Source: Cladocopium goreaui (taxonomy: Eukaryota > Sar > Dinophyceae > Suessiales > Symbiodiniaceae). From it: a stretch of DNA of 64,000 nucleotides. Positions 1-13,404 of this stretch are shown piece after piece (within the stretch, counting starts at the first letter, position 1; the number at the start of each line of letters is the position of its first letter). The notes below the pieces were generated by a model that was not told the origin of the DNA, did no database searches, and worked only from the letters and a program-made list of their open reading frames with translations. Made by a program: the position numbers and the translations under genes. The stretch is from the NCBI GenBank assembly GCA_947184155.2, contig CAMXCT020001123.1, positions 62,001 through 126,000 of the forward strand, written 5' to 3'.

Positions 1-3000
1 ATCTGCCACAATTTGCTGGTTGAATTGAATATACATTCTTTGATGGCCACAATTCCTTAAGTTTCTAAGATTTCACAACGCTGATGCTCCATTTTCCCTA
101 TGATTGATGGTTGGATTTCCCATTCTTGAAGATTGAAGTTTTCTTCTACTTGATTTCCCATGGCAAATTCACCAATGTCACATATATGTCATATTTTTTT
201 GCCAGGCAAATTTCTATAATTTTCCCATATTTTCCCAAAAATCGATGGTTAAGAGCACCTGAGCCCTTCCCCCCCCCTGGGCCATGCCAGGCAGCCATAA
301 CGAAAGGGGAATTCCTTGGGAGTTCGTCTACCCACCAGGACAGAGCCAATGTTCTTCTCGTCCTGTGCCCCCGTACTGCTGGGGTAAGTCAATATAATTC
401 TGCTATCTATCATCATAGCTATATATATATATTATTAATATTATATATATAATGTTATATATATATTATATATATATTATATATATACGTGTGTGTAGCT
501 ATAATTCTATACCTATATAATTCTATTCACATTGTAGATACCTATATCTAATTATATCATCTATTTTGTCATATTATATCTCATTATATATATCTACAGT
601 TCTATGTATCATATCTTATCTAATTTTAATCAATTATACCAATTCATATCTCGGTTTTAATGAAAGATATGAACGTAGCTGTCTGGCATCCCGTAATTTT
701 CAATAATCTTAACTCAAGGTACCGGGCCTACCGGGACCATAGCGTCCTGGAAAGTGAAGAAGGTGATTCCTTTGGCTCCCACTGGTCGCTCTTTGGTGAT
801 CCGAAGTGACCCTCAGTGACTTGGCTGTGAAGAGATAGCAATGGCACTGGCTCTAAAATGGTAAAACAGGTGCAACATGAACATGGCCCTATGAAAAATG
901 TGGAAAGTGCCCGCGCACTTTCTGAATCTATATATCTTTTGAAATTTCGTTTATCATCTTTTGGATTCTTTTGGTATCCTTTTTGTTCAATTCAATTCAA
1001 CCTTTTTAGCGCTCCATGACGCTCCATGAAACTTATTGTGCCAGCAGGTCATGAGGTCTTGTTGAAACATGTTTGTCGCCTGAATTATCGCACTCGCCAG
1101 TGCAATGGCCGGAATCAGCTTCTTTTATATGGGTCCCACTATTACATTGAAACGAGATGAGAAGAGAGAAGTGTTATGAAAGGCTGGCAGCTCAATTCCA
1201 CCACTTTGGAGGCTCTCATGCAACACGAAACTAGAAGAGTCCCAGCCCTTGCACCCAAACTGCTTGGGATTGCAAAGCGTCCGAGCTAGTTGAACAATTA
1301 AAAGTTTGAACTTAATCACCATCCCCGGACCAATCCAGACTGCGGAACCCTTCAGTTCTTCCAAGATGCCATAGAATTTGCTGCAGGAATAGCCCGCCAA
1401 ATTCACCTGAGTGTCAGTTGACGGGCGCTAGGAAGAAACGGACTATGGATCCGAAAGCCTTTGGTAAAGCCCTTAGTGTGGCGTTGAGCCTGCTGGCACC
1501 ATTTGATGACAATCCCGGGAAAATTAAGACCAACATATCCTCAACATGTTCCCGATGAACATGGCCATAGGGGGTTATTTTGCAGACTATGTGAATCATG
1601 TAAGATCATTGTTAATCATGCTAAATCATGTTGGATCATGCTGACAAAAAAAAAATCTTAGTGAAAGAATCAGCTTCTTTTATATGGTTCCCATTGGTTC
1701 CCATTATTACTATTAAATTCCCACTATTTCCAGTAGAATCATGGTGAAATCCCCCAATTTCCGACTGAAAGAGATCTCCCGAGGCACGAGGAGGTCGTTG
1801 TCACCACCCAACGGGGAGGGCGAGGTGCCTGGATCCAGGCGAAGATTCCTGTGCGCGGTCTGGGGATGGCTCCGGATCTGGGGGATGGGATTGAAACGGG
1901 TTCCAAATGGGATTGGAAAAGTGTAAAAACGTAGTCACCATGTTCTTTTTCAGAAAAACAAAAGGATTCAGAATGATTTTGAAATTGGATGAAATTGGAT
2001 GACAAGTCCTAATCGTCCTATAGTCAACTACCCTGCAAAAGTATGAAAAAGTAATATGACCATCAATGCCAAGGGGATGAGATATGACTCGACTGATAAC
2101 TTATCATTTGTAGCTGACCAGAGCGACAAAATATGGCCAACAGCTACTGAATGAAATTGGGCTGGAACGACAGTAGCACAGTGAGAGCTCTATTGGAAGA
2201 AACGTAGCACCACCATTGGTATCCATTGGTGGTTTCACATCAAGCTCGCAATTATCGGAGCGAAATGTGAACGTCTTTGCACGGTTTCAAGTGCAGAAGC
2301 ATCAACTGACAGCTCAGTGCTGCAAAATCTGGCCAGCAATGGGTAGAGGAGCACAAGACACACCACCTGGCTGAGCATTCTTTGGCCTAAAAACAGCCAA
2401 AATGCCCAAGCCCCCAAGTCCCTGAGAACTAATGACATTATGCCCCGCCACAAATGACCCGCCCGACTCTACCAAGTCTCACTCCATCTTCGTGAATGCT
2501 GGAGCTGCCGTCTGCATCAATCTGAAAGTGTCCCTTCTTTGGAAGCAGCCGGCCAGCTAGATATAAGTCCTGGCCGCAAATGGCAGGGAAATATCGTCAT
2601 GATTGTTGAATAATTGCAGCTGACTACGCCAAGTTGATGTGCTGGCTGGCCAGTGGCGCAGATTGGCACGGCTGCTCCTTGACGTCGACCACATCCTGTT
2701 GACAAAGTGTCAACAGCATTAAGATGTGAGAGGCGCTGCAATGCCCCAACTTTTACAAGTGATCGGTGTACGCCGTGCATCTGGATTGATTTACTGTATA
2801 TCAAAGTGATCGGCCTCATCCTCATCATAGCTGGTAGTGCGACCATCCTCAGTTGCGCAATGACGACAACCTATTGGAAAATCATGGAAATCATCCGCAT
2901 AATGGTGGGGATTCGCAGCTAATGGACTATGATCATGATCATCCCATAAGGGTTAGCAGTACCACCCGCGACCATCAGCCAATGCCAGGGTTTTTGAAAC

Positions 3001-3060
3001 TGTTCATGTGGACAACCCCCCCAGTTACTGCACCAGCGCAGTAAGAAGCAGCTGAAAATT
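1..3060. other. AT-rich stretch, no gene recognised
   Basis: No family-level coding match was found. The stretch holds TA microsatellite at about 418-490 and scattered short open frames. Minus-strand frames at 240-345, 1780-1870 and 2270-2455 have coding-like composition, and the last is hydrophobic, but none shows a recognisable motif or a convincing pair of splice sites. Confidence 0.4.
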
Positions 3061-3061
3061 C

Positions 3062-3362
3062 ACCGCGGCCCAGGCAGACTTCTGAGCAATGGCAGCACCT
3101 GCCACCTGGGGAAGCTGGAGATTTGGGTTGGCCCAGAAATGGACAAGCGTTTTAGTATGTTTTACTAGGGAACATTATGGGAAAGTAATGATAAACCACT
3201 GGAATCCCACAGGATGTACCATGGGTATCCAATGGTAATGGGACGTGACGTGGCCTTCAAGGCTTCGATCTCCTCCATCAATCCCTGCAAGGTCTCTTTG
3301 ATCTCTTGGACATCGCTATGCAGCGTCGCCTCATGGTCGTTTTGCTGATGATTTTCCATCCA
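3062..3362 (-). CDS. Coiled-coil exon of an unidentified gene
   Basis: A minus-strand frame from an ATG at 3362 to about 3240 encodes roughly 43 residues rich in Glu, Gln and Leu with heptad-like spacing (it contains IKETLQGLMEEIEAL), consistent with a coiled coil. A second open stretch at about 3130-3075 follows on the same strand and ends at a GT donor (GCCGCG|GTGAAT). No family is recognised, so this is an unidentified partial gene. The coding call rests on composition, the coiled-coil pattern and the donor; the ends are approximate. Confidence 0.4.
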
Positions 3363-4689
3363 AAAAAATGACAAATATATGACATGTTGGGTCAAGTTGA
3401 AGGCTCTTGGCATTCCAAGTGGGTCACGATGGATCACGGTGGATCTGTGGTTTCAACAGGGTTTGAACATCTGACAGTCTGACAACTGACCCAGTCATCT
3501 GATGTTATCCGTGCCTTGGGCGTAGTAGTTGCTGCAGACAATCCCTTGATCTTGATGACGAAAGGATCAGCCTCTGACAGGGTGCTGTATTGCGGCTTCC
3601 TGCAAATATGGACTTTGATGGTTATATAATGATATATGATGTATGAGATATAATGTATAATTGTTTTCCATAAAATTGTCACGACTGGTGGTATCCAGTA
3701 TTTTCAGACAGACCGACAGACCCGTAATAGTTTGATTGTTTTTAGTGCTGAAAGTTAAGTTACTATTGTGGCTAACTGGGTGTGCTTCCACAACTGTTCC
3801 ACATTGTTCCACGTAGCAAATATTGGACGTATTTAGGTAGTAAGTGCTATCTCTCTGTCTCTGGTCCCACAAGGGTTCTGTGACTGAATCATGTTTGTGT
3901 TATAGCTACTGTACCAACTTGGGCGCTCAAAAATAGGATCTATTTTGAGTGGTTGACTGTTCAAAATAATCAGCATCTTCACAAATCTCCAGACATGTCA
4001 ACCTACTCGTGGGTTGCTATAGATCTCAAATTGCCCCATTGTGTGCTCGTTGTGGTCGGTTTATGTTGTTCATGCCGCCATTTTTCATCAATATTTGATG
4101 GTTGTACACTGTTACCCTGGGGTAAACTAACATGAAACATAGTTTCCCGTTAAAGAAAAAAAACTCTAAAAGGTGGATTCCGCATATCTATACTCTCTGG
4201 GGCAAGTGCAAATTTTGGGGCTGATTAACACAGACCCTGCCAAATGAGGTTGGAAAACTACATTCCTCAAAATAGTACCGATTCTCAGAGTCAAACTGTT
4301 AGCTGGCAAAATCTCAATTAGTGCGGGTGAAATTCCGCTGAAAACCACTGAAAACCAGTCATAACTAGTAATACCTAGTAATAATCACTCTATTAACTAC
4401 CATCTAAACTAATCGCTAGCATCAATGACTGCATTAATCACTATTATTAACTAATTAATCCCTCTTGATCACTCCTGTCTCAAACACCATATTCACAACC
4501 AATGGAAAATGTCTGGAAATTGTCATCCTTAGTTCGATGATTTTCCCAGCTATAAACCTCCGTGTAGTTCGGGTATGTTCATATGGTTTTCCCGAAAAAA
4601 AAAACCAAGGGTTTCCAGGTTTCCCATGGATTTCCCCATGGATTTCCCATATTTTTCCCTATATTTCCCCAGGATTTTCCTACGATTCT

Positions 4690-7600
4690 CCGGTCACCAT
4701 CCCCGGCCATCTCCGCGGTCATGGCTGCTCCCCCGCTCCTTGGGTTTCGCCTCCTCGGAATGGGGCCGTGTGAAGGCCAGCTCCTCGGACGCCTGGGAAA
4801 TTCGACTGGAAATGTCCACCAGGGGAAACTGATATATGATATTTATGATATATAATGTTTCTGAATACTGGGGAAATATTTTTAAAAAATACTGAACACC
4901 TGGAAATTATATTAAATCGTAAACAAATTAATATTGATAGGAATTATGATATTAGACATAAATTGGTAAAAATGACCAAACGAATCCACTTCAGACTTTC
5001 TGAAGCTGTTTGAACGCTGAAAATCTCTACCGCGCTGGATGCTGTGCCTTGGGATGCTCCGGCTTCGCATCCAGGGAAGGGAAGTTCATGGGCGCAAAGA
5101 GCGTTCCTTGGGAAATGGAAGGTGTGCGTCTGAGGAAGGAGAGGCTCGTTGTCATTGTTGCACTTCCACTTCTTAGACTCACAACCAATTAATCAGCATA
5201 TATACATGGATCATTTGTCACAAACACACACACACACATACATGGAGAGAGAGAGAGAGAGAGTGAGGGTATAAATTTGACACACACACACGGTCCCCTA
5301 TAGCCACTTTGCTGGCTGCTGCACAAAGTGTGGGCCAGTTGTGAAGTCGAAGCTGATATCCCCATGAACTGCACAGGGCCAATCTTTAGATTCCCAGAAA
5401 AAAACATCTTAGCCGCTTGACTGGTTGGTAATCATATTCCAATATTATCATATATTTTCCTAATCTCATATCTATTCATCATATGCGGATACGTAATGAT
5501 ACGGATATGCATGGCGCAAACATAAGCCGAATAAAGCTGCACCCAGCCAGTTGGTTGCCCTAGCATTGAGTGGCCAAGTCTCTTTCCTTCTGACTGGGCA
5601 CCTGCCTCGGCACCTCAGGCCAAGTCATTATGAGGCATGACAGCCATAGATTCAGGTGATTTACCAACCCCACGCTTGAATATATTAGAATGATCTAGCA
5701 TGAACCAGCATCTAGCATCTAACATGCAGAACACTATGTGAGATATGAGCGATTAGATCCTGGAAGGAAAATAACATGTGGAGATTCCACTTCAACAGCT
5801 GAGCCAAGTGCAGGATTCTCGTAGACTCGCCAGGTCGTGCCTCAATTGCAAATCATGGCTATATGATGTAGGCAGGCAATAGCTAAATAGTCCGCCTGGA
5901 ATCAAGCCTTGCACCATCTTGCACCTCTTGAAGAACGAGCAAAACTGCAAAAAGGTGGAACTCGGCTACATTGCATCGCTATACATCTTTGGTCTCCAAG
6001 CGAAGCAACCTTGAAACACCTAGCTCAAACTCAAAGGTTATAGAAAAAAAGGCACACTATAATCTGCAATCTCTTCCCCCTAGTGCAGCCCATTCACCAT
6101 TCCAGCTAGTGGAGACATTGCCAAGTGCTCGAGGTTCACTGTCAGGTCGCGCGCCGGTCTTCAGGAACTTGCCCAAGGCGTCCCCGAAGTCACAGTCGCT
6201 CAGGGGCAAATTCAACTTGGTTCCAAGGTCTGAGAGCTCGTCCCCAAACCTCAATGCACCGGTCCCAAAAAAACCCAAGGTATTTAGACAGGAAACAGCA
6301 GTAAACCTGGACTAGACAGAATATATGAGAATATCCCGCAATCTCATTCTTTCGATGCTTTTCGGATCTTTTGGAACGGTCCATTTGTGATCAATTTTAT
6401 GTCCATTTCAATCTTCAATTCTGACTAAATGGGGTGTGCGTAGAATGATCCCCAAGTCACCATGGCTTTCGAGGTGTTTCAATATGTTTCAATCCTACTT
6501 CATGGTCAGAGTCATCCATGACATCCATGACATCCATGACATGACTTCGGAAAGCTGCTTCCCTGAGGAGGCAACACCAAGTAGTAGTACCCTCCACTGG
6601 GTTGTTGCTCCGCCAGAGTGACCTGGCGCAGCGCGGGGAATCCGCAACTGCTGCGGACCCCAGGGTGCAAGAATGGAGCCATGGAACTGATGGAAACTTG
6701 ACATCAAATATCAACTCAACTTAAATCAAATATATACCACTCAAGTCTTAAGTATATATCATAATAATTTATAATACATATATATATATACTTAACTGAG
6801 TATATATAACTGACTAATGTGACTGAGCATTCTAGGGTTCTTTTTTGAAGGCATTCCGCTGAAAAGTTCTGACTCACCCAATCTGACCCATCAGCCCAGG
6901 CACAGCTACATATCTGGCGTTTTGCACTGCTGGGCCATAGAGTCCCGCTTTGTTACCTTGCAAAGTGGTGCCAGAGCGGGCACCAAAACAGGTGTCACGG
7001 GCCATGGACATCCATGGACATTGGTAAAGGTCTGCCTAGTTTGGCGGCGAAGTGGTCAGTGGTGAACTACTATGGACAGATGATGTAGTTACAGATCTTT
7101 TGGAGAAAGCTTCAGGTGATCTTCAAATCCGCATCTCTTTGCCTTCCACACGATGTTGAGGCTCAAAGCAGTCAAATACCGTTTTTCTTCACCCATACCC
7201 AATAGATCCCATGTTCGATATTTTTGGTCATTTATTAACCCCATCTTTTGGATGTTTCACTCCCCTTTGACATGGTTTATATGGTTTAATTTCATGATGT
7301 TTTCCTAAAATGTCGACATCCACGGAGCTGTTTCCACGTCCAAGGAGCTGTTCCAAATGCTCTTCACATCCCACGCGGGATCCGCCGGGTAGTTCTCTGG
7401 GAAGGTGAAGCCATGAGGAACGTCACCTCGAGGTGACGCAACCGGCCGGCTGTCGTGGCATAGTTTGGAGAATGAGAAGCACCAGTTTAATGTTTGAATA
7501 TGTTGGACTTCCCAAATGAAACTCAACCTGGAAATGAAAGTTGTATGATGTTAGATGTCATATATGTACCGCATGGTGGACAGCACCATCTTATTTCGCA

Positions 7601-9052
7601 AGAACGAAGCTCTAGGGCAATGTCAATGGTTCAAAAAACAAGTTGGAGCTAAACAGTCCTTGCCTTTCTCTGTGCCGGCACAGCCCACCACCTCACAAAT
7701 CATCATCGAAGCGTCGTCATCAGTTACTCAACCAGAAGGAAATGATAATTCAAAGATATTCAAAGGCTGTCAAGATTTCCTGCTGATGAAATGATGGTTG
7801 ATGACATGTGTGTTTTTTCCATCCTGCCATGCGATCATATTAAATATCCGCCATCACTGCACTGGGCCCCCAAAATGACCAAGTTCAACACTAAACCAGG
7901 CAGTTCTCGGAGGTGTTCAATATCCGGGCAAAGGGAAGATGATGACTCAATCATGACTACTTGACTACTTGACTTCACAATCCTATCACGAAAATCACAT
8001 GCAGTGCCCAAATGCGCCAACCCTTGGGGCCTTGGGAACGTTCATCAGTTCCTCTGCTGCTTTCCTTGCACGAACGTCGCGTATCGAACGTATCGAACGT
8101 CGACAGATTTCACGGATCCAATGGATCCAACACATATAGGCCGATGAAAAAACCCGCCAGGTGCGGCCGAGCATCTCCTGTTTCACCACCTCGTCCTTCA
8201 AAAGATCTTCGATGGATATCCCATCATCACTACCTGGGACCGGAGCCAAACCGGAGCCCTTGGGAGCCCTGAATTTTGGCACCCAATTTACCTCAGTTTT
8301 CATCAAAATATCATCAAAATATCATGAACATAAAACAGATTCAGGAGTCAAATTGCATGTGAAAGTATGTTCAATCATGTTCAATCTAATAAGCCTGCGA
8401 TCATTGCTGAAGAATCTACGAGTATGGTATTGGTATTAGATATCATGACACATATAGACTGGTCAAATGACTCAAAGTCGACACTCATCATGGTGTGTCT
8501 CTGGGCCACTTGCGATATGCAAGGAAAAGCTCAACACCGTATATCCATCCCAGTCATCCCAGTCTATGGGGTCACCAAGTCGCTCATCTCAAACACATTT
8601 TAATGGCTTTGCCACAAGCTCCAGACATGCAATATCCACCATGTGAACAAGATATTACTAACATGCAACAGTGAATATCACATGGGTGTGCTTCCAGCGT
8701 TTAGCATCCTCCATGGGTCCGTGAAACCCGGGAAATAATCTTCACCGGGATTTCCTGACAATTCAACGACTATATATGACTATAATTCAAATCTATCCCT
8801 CTCAGTTTAATCATGTTTAATCCATTTTGATCCAACATTTCCATGTAGTGAAAAGTCATGAAAATTCAATTTTCAATCCAGGTGTTGCTCCATTAAACAA
8901 CAATAAACAAGATCTTTTCAACACCCAGCTGGTCTTCCATGGTCTTCCCATCTTCCCCGTCTAACCGCCGCAGCACTGATCTCCCCCTGCTCCGACACCA
9001 CCGCTGTGCGCCGCTCGGACCGCAGCAGGGATGCGGGCATCTCGGGCCCCTC
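4690..9052 (-). CDS. Scattered exons of unidentified minus-strand gene(s)
   Basis: Several islands of higher GC with open minus-strand frames lie in AT-rich DNA: about 9050-8960 (contains MPASLLRSERRTAVVSEQGE), 8238-8160 (contains SIEDLLKDEVVKQEMLG), 7465-7330, 7020-6970 (ending TTLQ|GTAACA), 6278-6120, 5130-5030 (ending at GCG|GTAGAG) and 4830-4700 (contains DISSRISQASEELAF, then GT). They look like exons of one or a few genes lying downstream of the alpha-galactosidase on the same strand. No domain was recognised, the order cannot be proved and I cannot join them in phase. The 6.1-6.3 kb island is open on both strands. Confidence 0.3.
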
Positions 9053-9642
9053 GGACCTGGTTTACTGAAGGGATCTTAATGAGTTTTAAAGTGGAATTTG
9101 AATGAGCTTTAATGGTTTTAATGATGTTTAATGGGTTCTAATGGGTTTGAAACAAAGGTCAATTCAGTGGTTTTGATGGGCCTGAAAGATGGTGAATCCC
9201 GTGTTTTTGCTGGTTCTTAATCGTTGATCCAATGGTTTTTGCTGGTTTTTGAATGGTGAATCCAATGGTTCTTAGCAGTGGATGCAGTCCTTTTTGATCG
9301 TTTATGAGCTACATCTATAAGATGTTCGCATGGTTTACCCGATTAAAAAGTGTGGAAACGGGGTACCACTTTGCATACGAAAGTCGAATGTTGGTCCTGT
9401 TTAATTGCTCTATAATACCATCATATACCATCCATTTCGAAAATTAATTATTCCCCACCTGCCAGGTGAGGGTTCTTAGATTTTATCAGAGTTGTTCTCC
9501 TCCTTCCCCTCCTCCTCGGCCAGCTCGTCCTCCTCCTCCTCCTCCTCCGCCTCCTCCTCCAGTGTCTCCTCGACCATGTCTATCAACTTCCACCTCCACT
9601 TCCGCCTTGCCAACTCTTCGCCAAGCTCTTTGCCAACTTCCG

Positions 9643-9806
9643 AGCTCAGTGTGCACCGCTGGACCTCAACCTGGGACCTGCCCAGCTCAGTGTGCACCGC
9701 TGGACCTCAACCTGGGACCTTCCCAGCTCAGTGTGCACCGCTGGACCTCAACCTGGGACCTGCCCAGCTCAGTGTGCACCGCTGGACCTCAACGGCCAGA
9801 TAGAAT
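9643..9806. repeat. 41-bp tandem repeat, four units
   Basis: Four near-identical 41-bp units start at 9643, 9684, 9725 and 9766, each beginning AGCTCAGTGTGCACCGCTGG. Because 41 is not a multiple of three, an open frame through the array cycles through all three readings of the unit. The array directly abuts the following 12-bp minisatellite. Confidence 0.9.
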
Positions 9807-10771
9807 GCCAGAAGAGATGCCAGATAGAATGTCAGATAGAATGCCAGAAGATATGCCAGATAAAATGCCATGAGATATGCCAGATAGAGTGCCAGAAGAT
9901 ATGCCAGATAGAATGTTAGAAGATATGCCAGATAGAATGCCAGAAGGTATGCCAGATAGAATGCCAGATAAGATGTCAGATAGATTGCCAGAAGATATGC
10001 CAGATAAAGTGCCAGAATGTTTGCCAGATAGAATGCCAGAAGATTTGCCAGACAATATGCCAGAAGATATTCCAGATAATATGCCAGAAGATATGCCAGA
10101 TAGAATGCCAGAAGATATGCCAGGTAGAATGCCAGAAGATATGCCAGATAGAATGCCAGAGATATGCCAGGTTGAATGCCAGAAGATGTCCAGAATAAAA
10201 TATCGAACAAGAATTCAAGATGGATCTGGTCCAGATATATGCCAGAAAGATATTACCGATAAAATACCATAGATATGCCAGAAGAAATATCCAAAGATAT
10301 GCCAGATAGAATGCCAGAAGATATGTCAATAAATGCCAGAAGATAATAAATGCCAAACGAATGCCAGATAAAATGTGTCGGAATATATGCCAGATAGAAT
10401 GCACAGCAGATATGCCAGATAGAATGCCAGAAGAATGCCAGATAAAGATAAATGCCAGAAGATATGCCAGATAGAATGCCAGAAGATATGCCAGATAGAA
10501 TGCCAGAAGGTATGCCAGATAGAATGCCAGATAAAATGTCAGATAGAAGGCCAGAAGATATGCCAGAAAAAGTGCCAGAATGTTTGCCAGATAGAATGCC
10601 AGAAGATTTGCCAGATAATATGCCAGAAGATATGCCAGAAGATATGCCAGATAGAATGCCAGAAGATATGCCAGAACATATGCCAGAAGATATGCCAGTT
10701 AGAGTCCAAATAGAATGCCAAATCGAATGCCAAAAGATATGTCAGATAGAATGCCAGAAGATTTGCCAGTA
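9794..10771. repeat. 12-bp-based minisatellite (ATGCCAGATAGA / ATGCCAGAAGAT)
   Basis: About 980 bp of degenerate 12-bp units, mostly alternating ATGCCAGATAGA and ATGCCAGAAGAT. The period is a multiple of three, so long open frames exist on both strands (Met-Pro-Asp/Glu repeats on plus, Leu-Ala-Phe-Tyr repeats on minus). These are by-products of the repeat, not a supported gene: there is no start context, splice site or non-repetitive flank. A reverse-oriented relative lies at 62.0-62.5 kb. Confidence 0.9.
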
Positions 10772-13400
10772 ACAAAATGTAAAAATGTCATGGTGGGGAT
10801 CACACGAAGTAAAGTAATTTTGGAATGTGTTGGAACCTGAAGTTTCCAGCAAAGACTGTGATTTGGTGTTTTCCATGTTAGTTTTCAGCGGTGTGATTGG
10901 ACTTGTGGCTCATATCATCTCATATCCCTAGTAGCCAGTCCAAAAATGTAGCCAGAATCATTCATGTTGGGATTTAAATAGCAACCCAAATCAGGGCTTA
11001 GGTCAGCTGTTGTTGGGTCAAAATTTGCGAACATGATTCTAGATGATGTCGGATTGCTTTGGAGACTGTTTGCGCGTTTTGCGCGTCCTCAAGTCCTCTA
11101 ACATTTTAAACAGCGAAACGAGGATAAAACAATGATAAAACATGAAAAATCCATGTGGAGATGGTTCAAATTGGTTCAAAACCTATTCATACTATATCAG
11201 CTATTTCACCTACCTGCAAAGCACCACTTCAGCCATAGCCATAGCCCGGTCATGGCCCGAATCGCCTGTCTGCTTTCTGCGCCCAACTGCTCTGCAACTC
11301 CTTTGGCGGATCACATCTTCTACGTCCATTAGTTTCATGGTGTTGCCTAGCTACAGAGTTGGTTTACAACATTCACTCTATATATATATATATTATGTCT
11401 ATCATTTTCTATCCATAATAACACGGTATATTGTGTTTTACACATATATATATATAATATATGTATGTGTGTGTGCACAGTCTACATTACGATATATTCA
11501 CGATAAAAATAGACGATGGTTCATGGATGTATTATCGTATGACTTGACCAACAAAATGATATCAAAGGCTCCAGTTGGATATTGCGCCCTTGGCGCGAAG
11601 AGAAATGATCGCGCTTCGATCAGGCGGTGCCGTAGCTTCAACATGGTTCAACATGTATATATCCATACTCGGAGTATAGCATGTACGTGATGAGGCATGA
11701 TAAAGCCAAAATAGACCAGACCCCATGCATACACATTTTATAATTACACCAGTGTATTAATTATACCCATTAAGGTGTGTAAATACATTTATATATATAA
11801 TACAGAACCCTCTTGGATCCAGCATGGAATCGAACCCCAAAGATCTGGCGCCATCCAAGGGTCTAGAAGCGACTCGGCAGCGCTACCTTTGGCCCTAGGC
11901 AAGGAAGCCGCCTGGCAACACGGCTGGTGAGATACTTTGGATAGTCACTTCTCTGAGGTATGGTCATGTTAGTCATGTTGATCGTTTTATGAATTTTATG
12001 GCATGGTCTCTTTACGGTCTTTTGATGTCTTTGGATGTCTTTGGAGCGTTTTGGTCACTCCCGGCACCTGCGCCCGCACATCTACAGCTCTTGCCGTGGC
12101 CAAAACCACCTCAGTAGTCATTCCAACTGGGTCCCTTCCAGCCGCGGCCTCCCGGCCTCCCTGTCCAGCAGCTTCGGCTCCAGGCAGAAACGATGCATAT
12201 GAACATAGAGCCAAACCTCACCAAAAGATCGCCAACTGCCAAAGCTGCAAGAACTGCGACTGTCAACGAACAGTGTTGTTTGAAAAGAGGGGGGCTGCCT
12301 TGCGTACCTTGGAATCATTCCAACTTAGTCTCCGGCAACGTGGGATGAGCGTGGACGCCCTCTCCAAATGCATGACGTGGGTGGCACGGGCCACTGAGAT
12401 CCAAAATGTTGCAGGTGCAGCAAGTCGATCCGAGTGACCAGCAAAGGCATGGTGGGGCAGTTCTGCTTTGTGTTGTGTGGGGTCTTTTAAATTTTGGGCT
12501 CAAGAGTTGACAGAAGGAACACGCGATAAACACATAAATAAAAATAAACAATAAATAAATAAAATACAATATAAGCAATATACATAACATTATATATATA
12601 TACCTGGAGGTTCAAAATCCTGTTTTTTTTTTGAGCGTTTGTGTTTGCTCACTTTTTTGGTGCGTCGGGATCAAAATTGACCGATACGAGCGTTTTGGTG
12701 AAAATCTGTGCGTTTCCCGATCCCACATCCATCAAATCACCCCAACATAGCAATTATATGCAATTATATGATTGGTATGATTGGTATGATGCTTCAATTT
12801 ATAAGTAGCGGTTAAGCAGATGCATCTTGCATGTTTTACAACGTACCGCATCAATCTTGGAGCTTTCACCCCATTTTTGCCCATAGACTAATAATATGTT
12901 AAAATCACAAACATACACTTTTTGGAATTTGAGTTCGTTTGGTGATTTTTGAGTCCGTTTGATGGATTTGTGAGTCCGTTTTGATCGAAAAACTGGGCGT
13001 GATTGTTTCATGGTTTTGATGCCTTGTGCACCAAAATCAACACTTGGGCGGCAACAACTCTCTAACTGTTCATTTTTGTTTGCATGGCTGAGATCAATTT
13101 TTTCATTACCCCAGGTTAATGATTCAGTCTTGAGGATCTTCTCGAGTAGTCAGCCGTATCTTTAATGATTACAATATATTACATTTTTTCTAACTAAACA
13201 CTAATGAAAACATGACTAGTGACTAGTGGTCGCTTTGGGTCAAAGGTTATTTTTTATGAGCGACCCTATTGAAAACTAGGCAACAGCCTAAACAGACAAT
13301 TTATTTTGAGCCTTTGAAGATCCAGGTATATATAACATACATAAATAAAGATCCGTTTGTGTACATACATTGGCCTGGAGAAGCGCCAAAGACGATTCAA
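10772..13400. other. No gene recognised
   Basis: AT-rich DNA with TA microsatellite near 11380-11465. A GC-richer island at 12050-12437 is open on both strands; its plus-strand frame ends in a non-repetitive 40-residue stretch (contains QLSLRQRGMSVDALSKCMTW) and may be an exon, but no family or partner exon was found. The missing 3' half of the alpha-galactosidase would be expected here or further left and was not recognised. Confidence 0.35.
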
Positions 13401-13404
13401 CCAG

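Noticed and set aside
9794..10771. Met-Pro-Asp repeat protein or Leu-Ala-Tyr membrane protein
   Set aside because: Both readings arise from a 12-bp period; no start, splice site or unique flanking domain.
12118..12210. Possible GH27 GGWNDPD-type motif on minus
   Set aside because: The frame reads something like PGGRGWKGPSWND but is interrupted by stops and lacks the residues around it; treated as chance.
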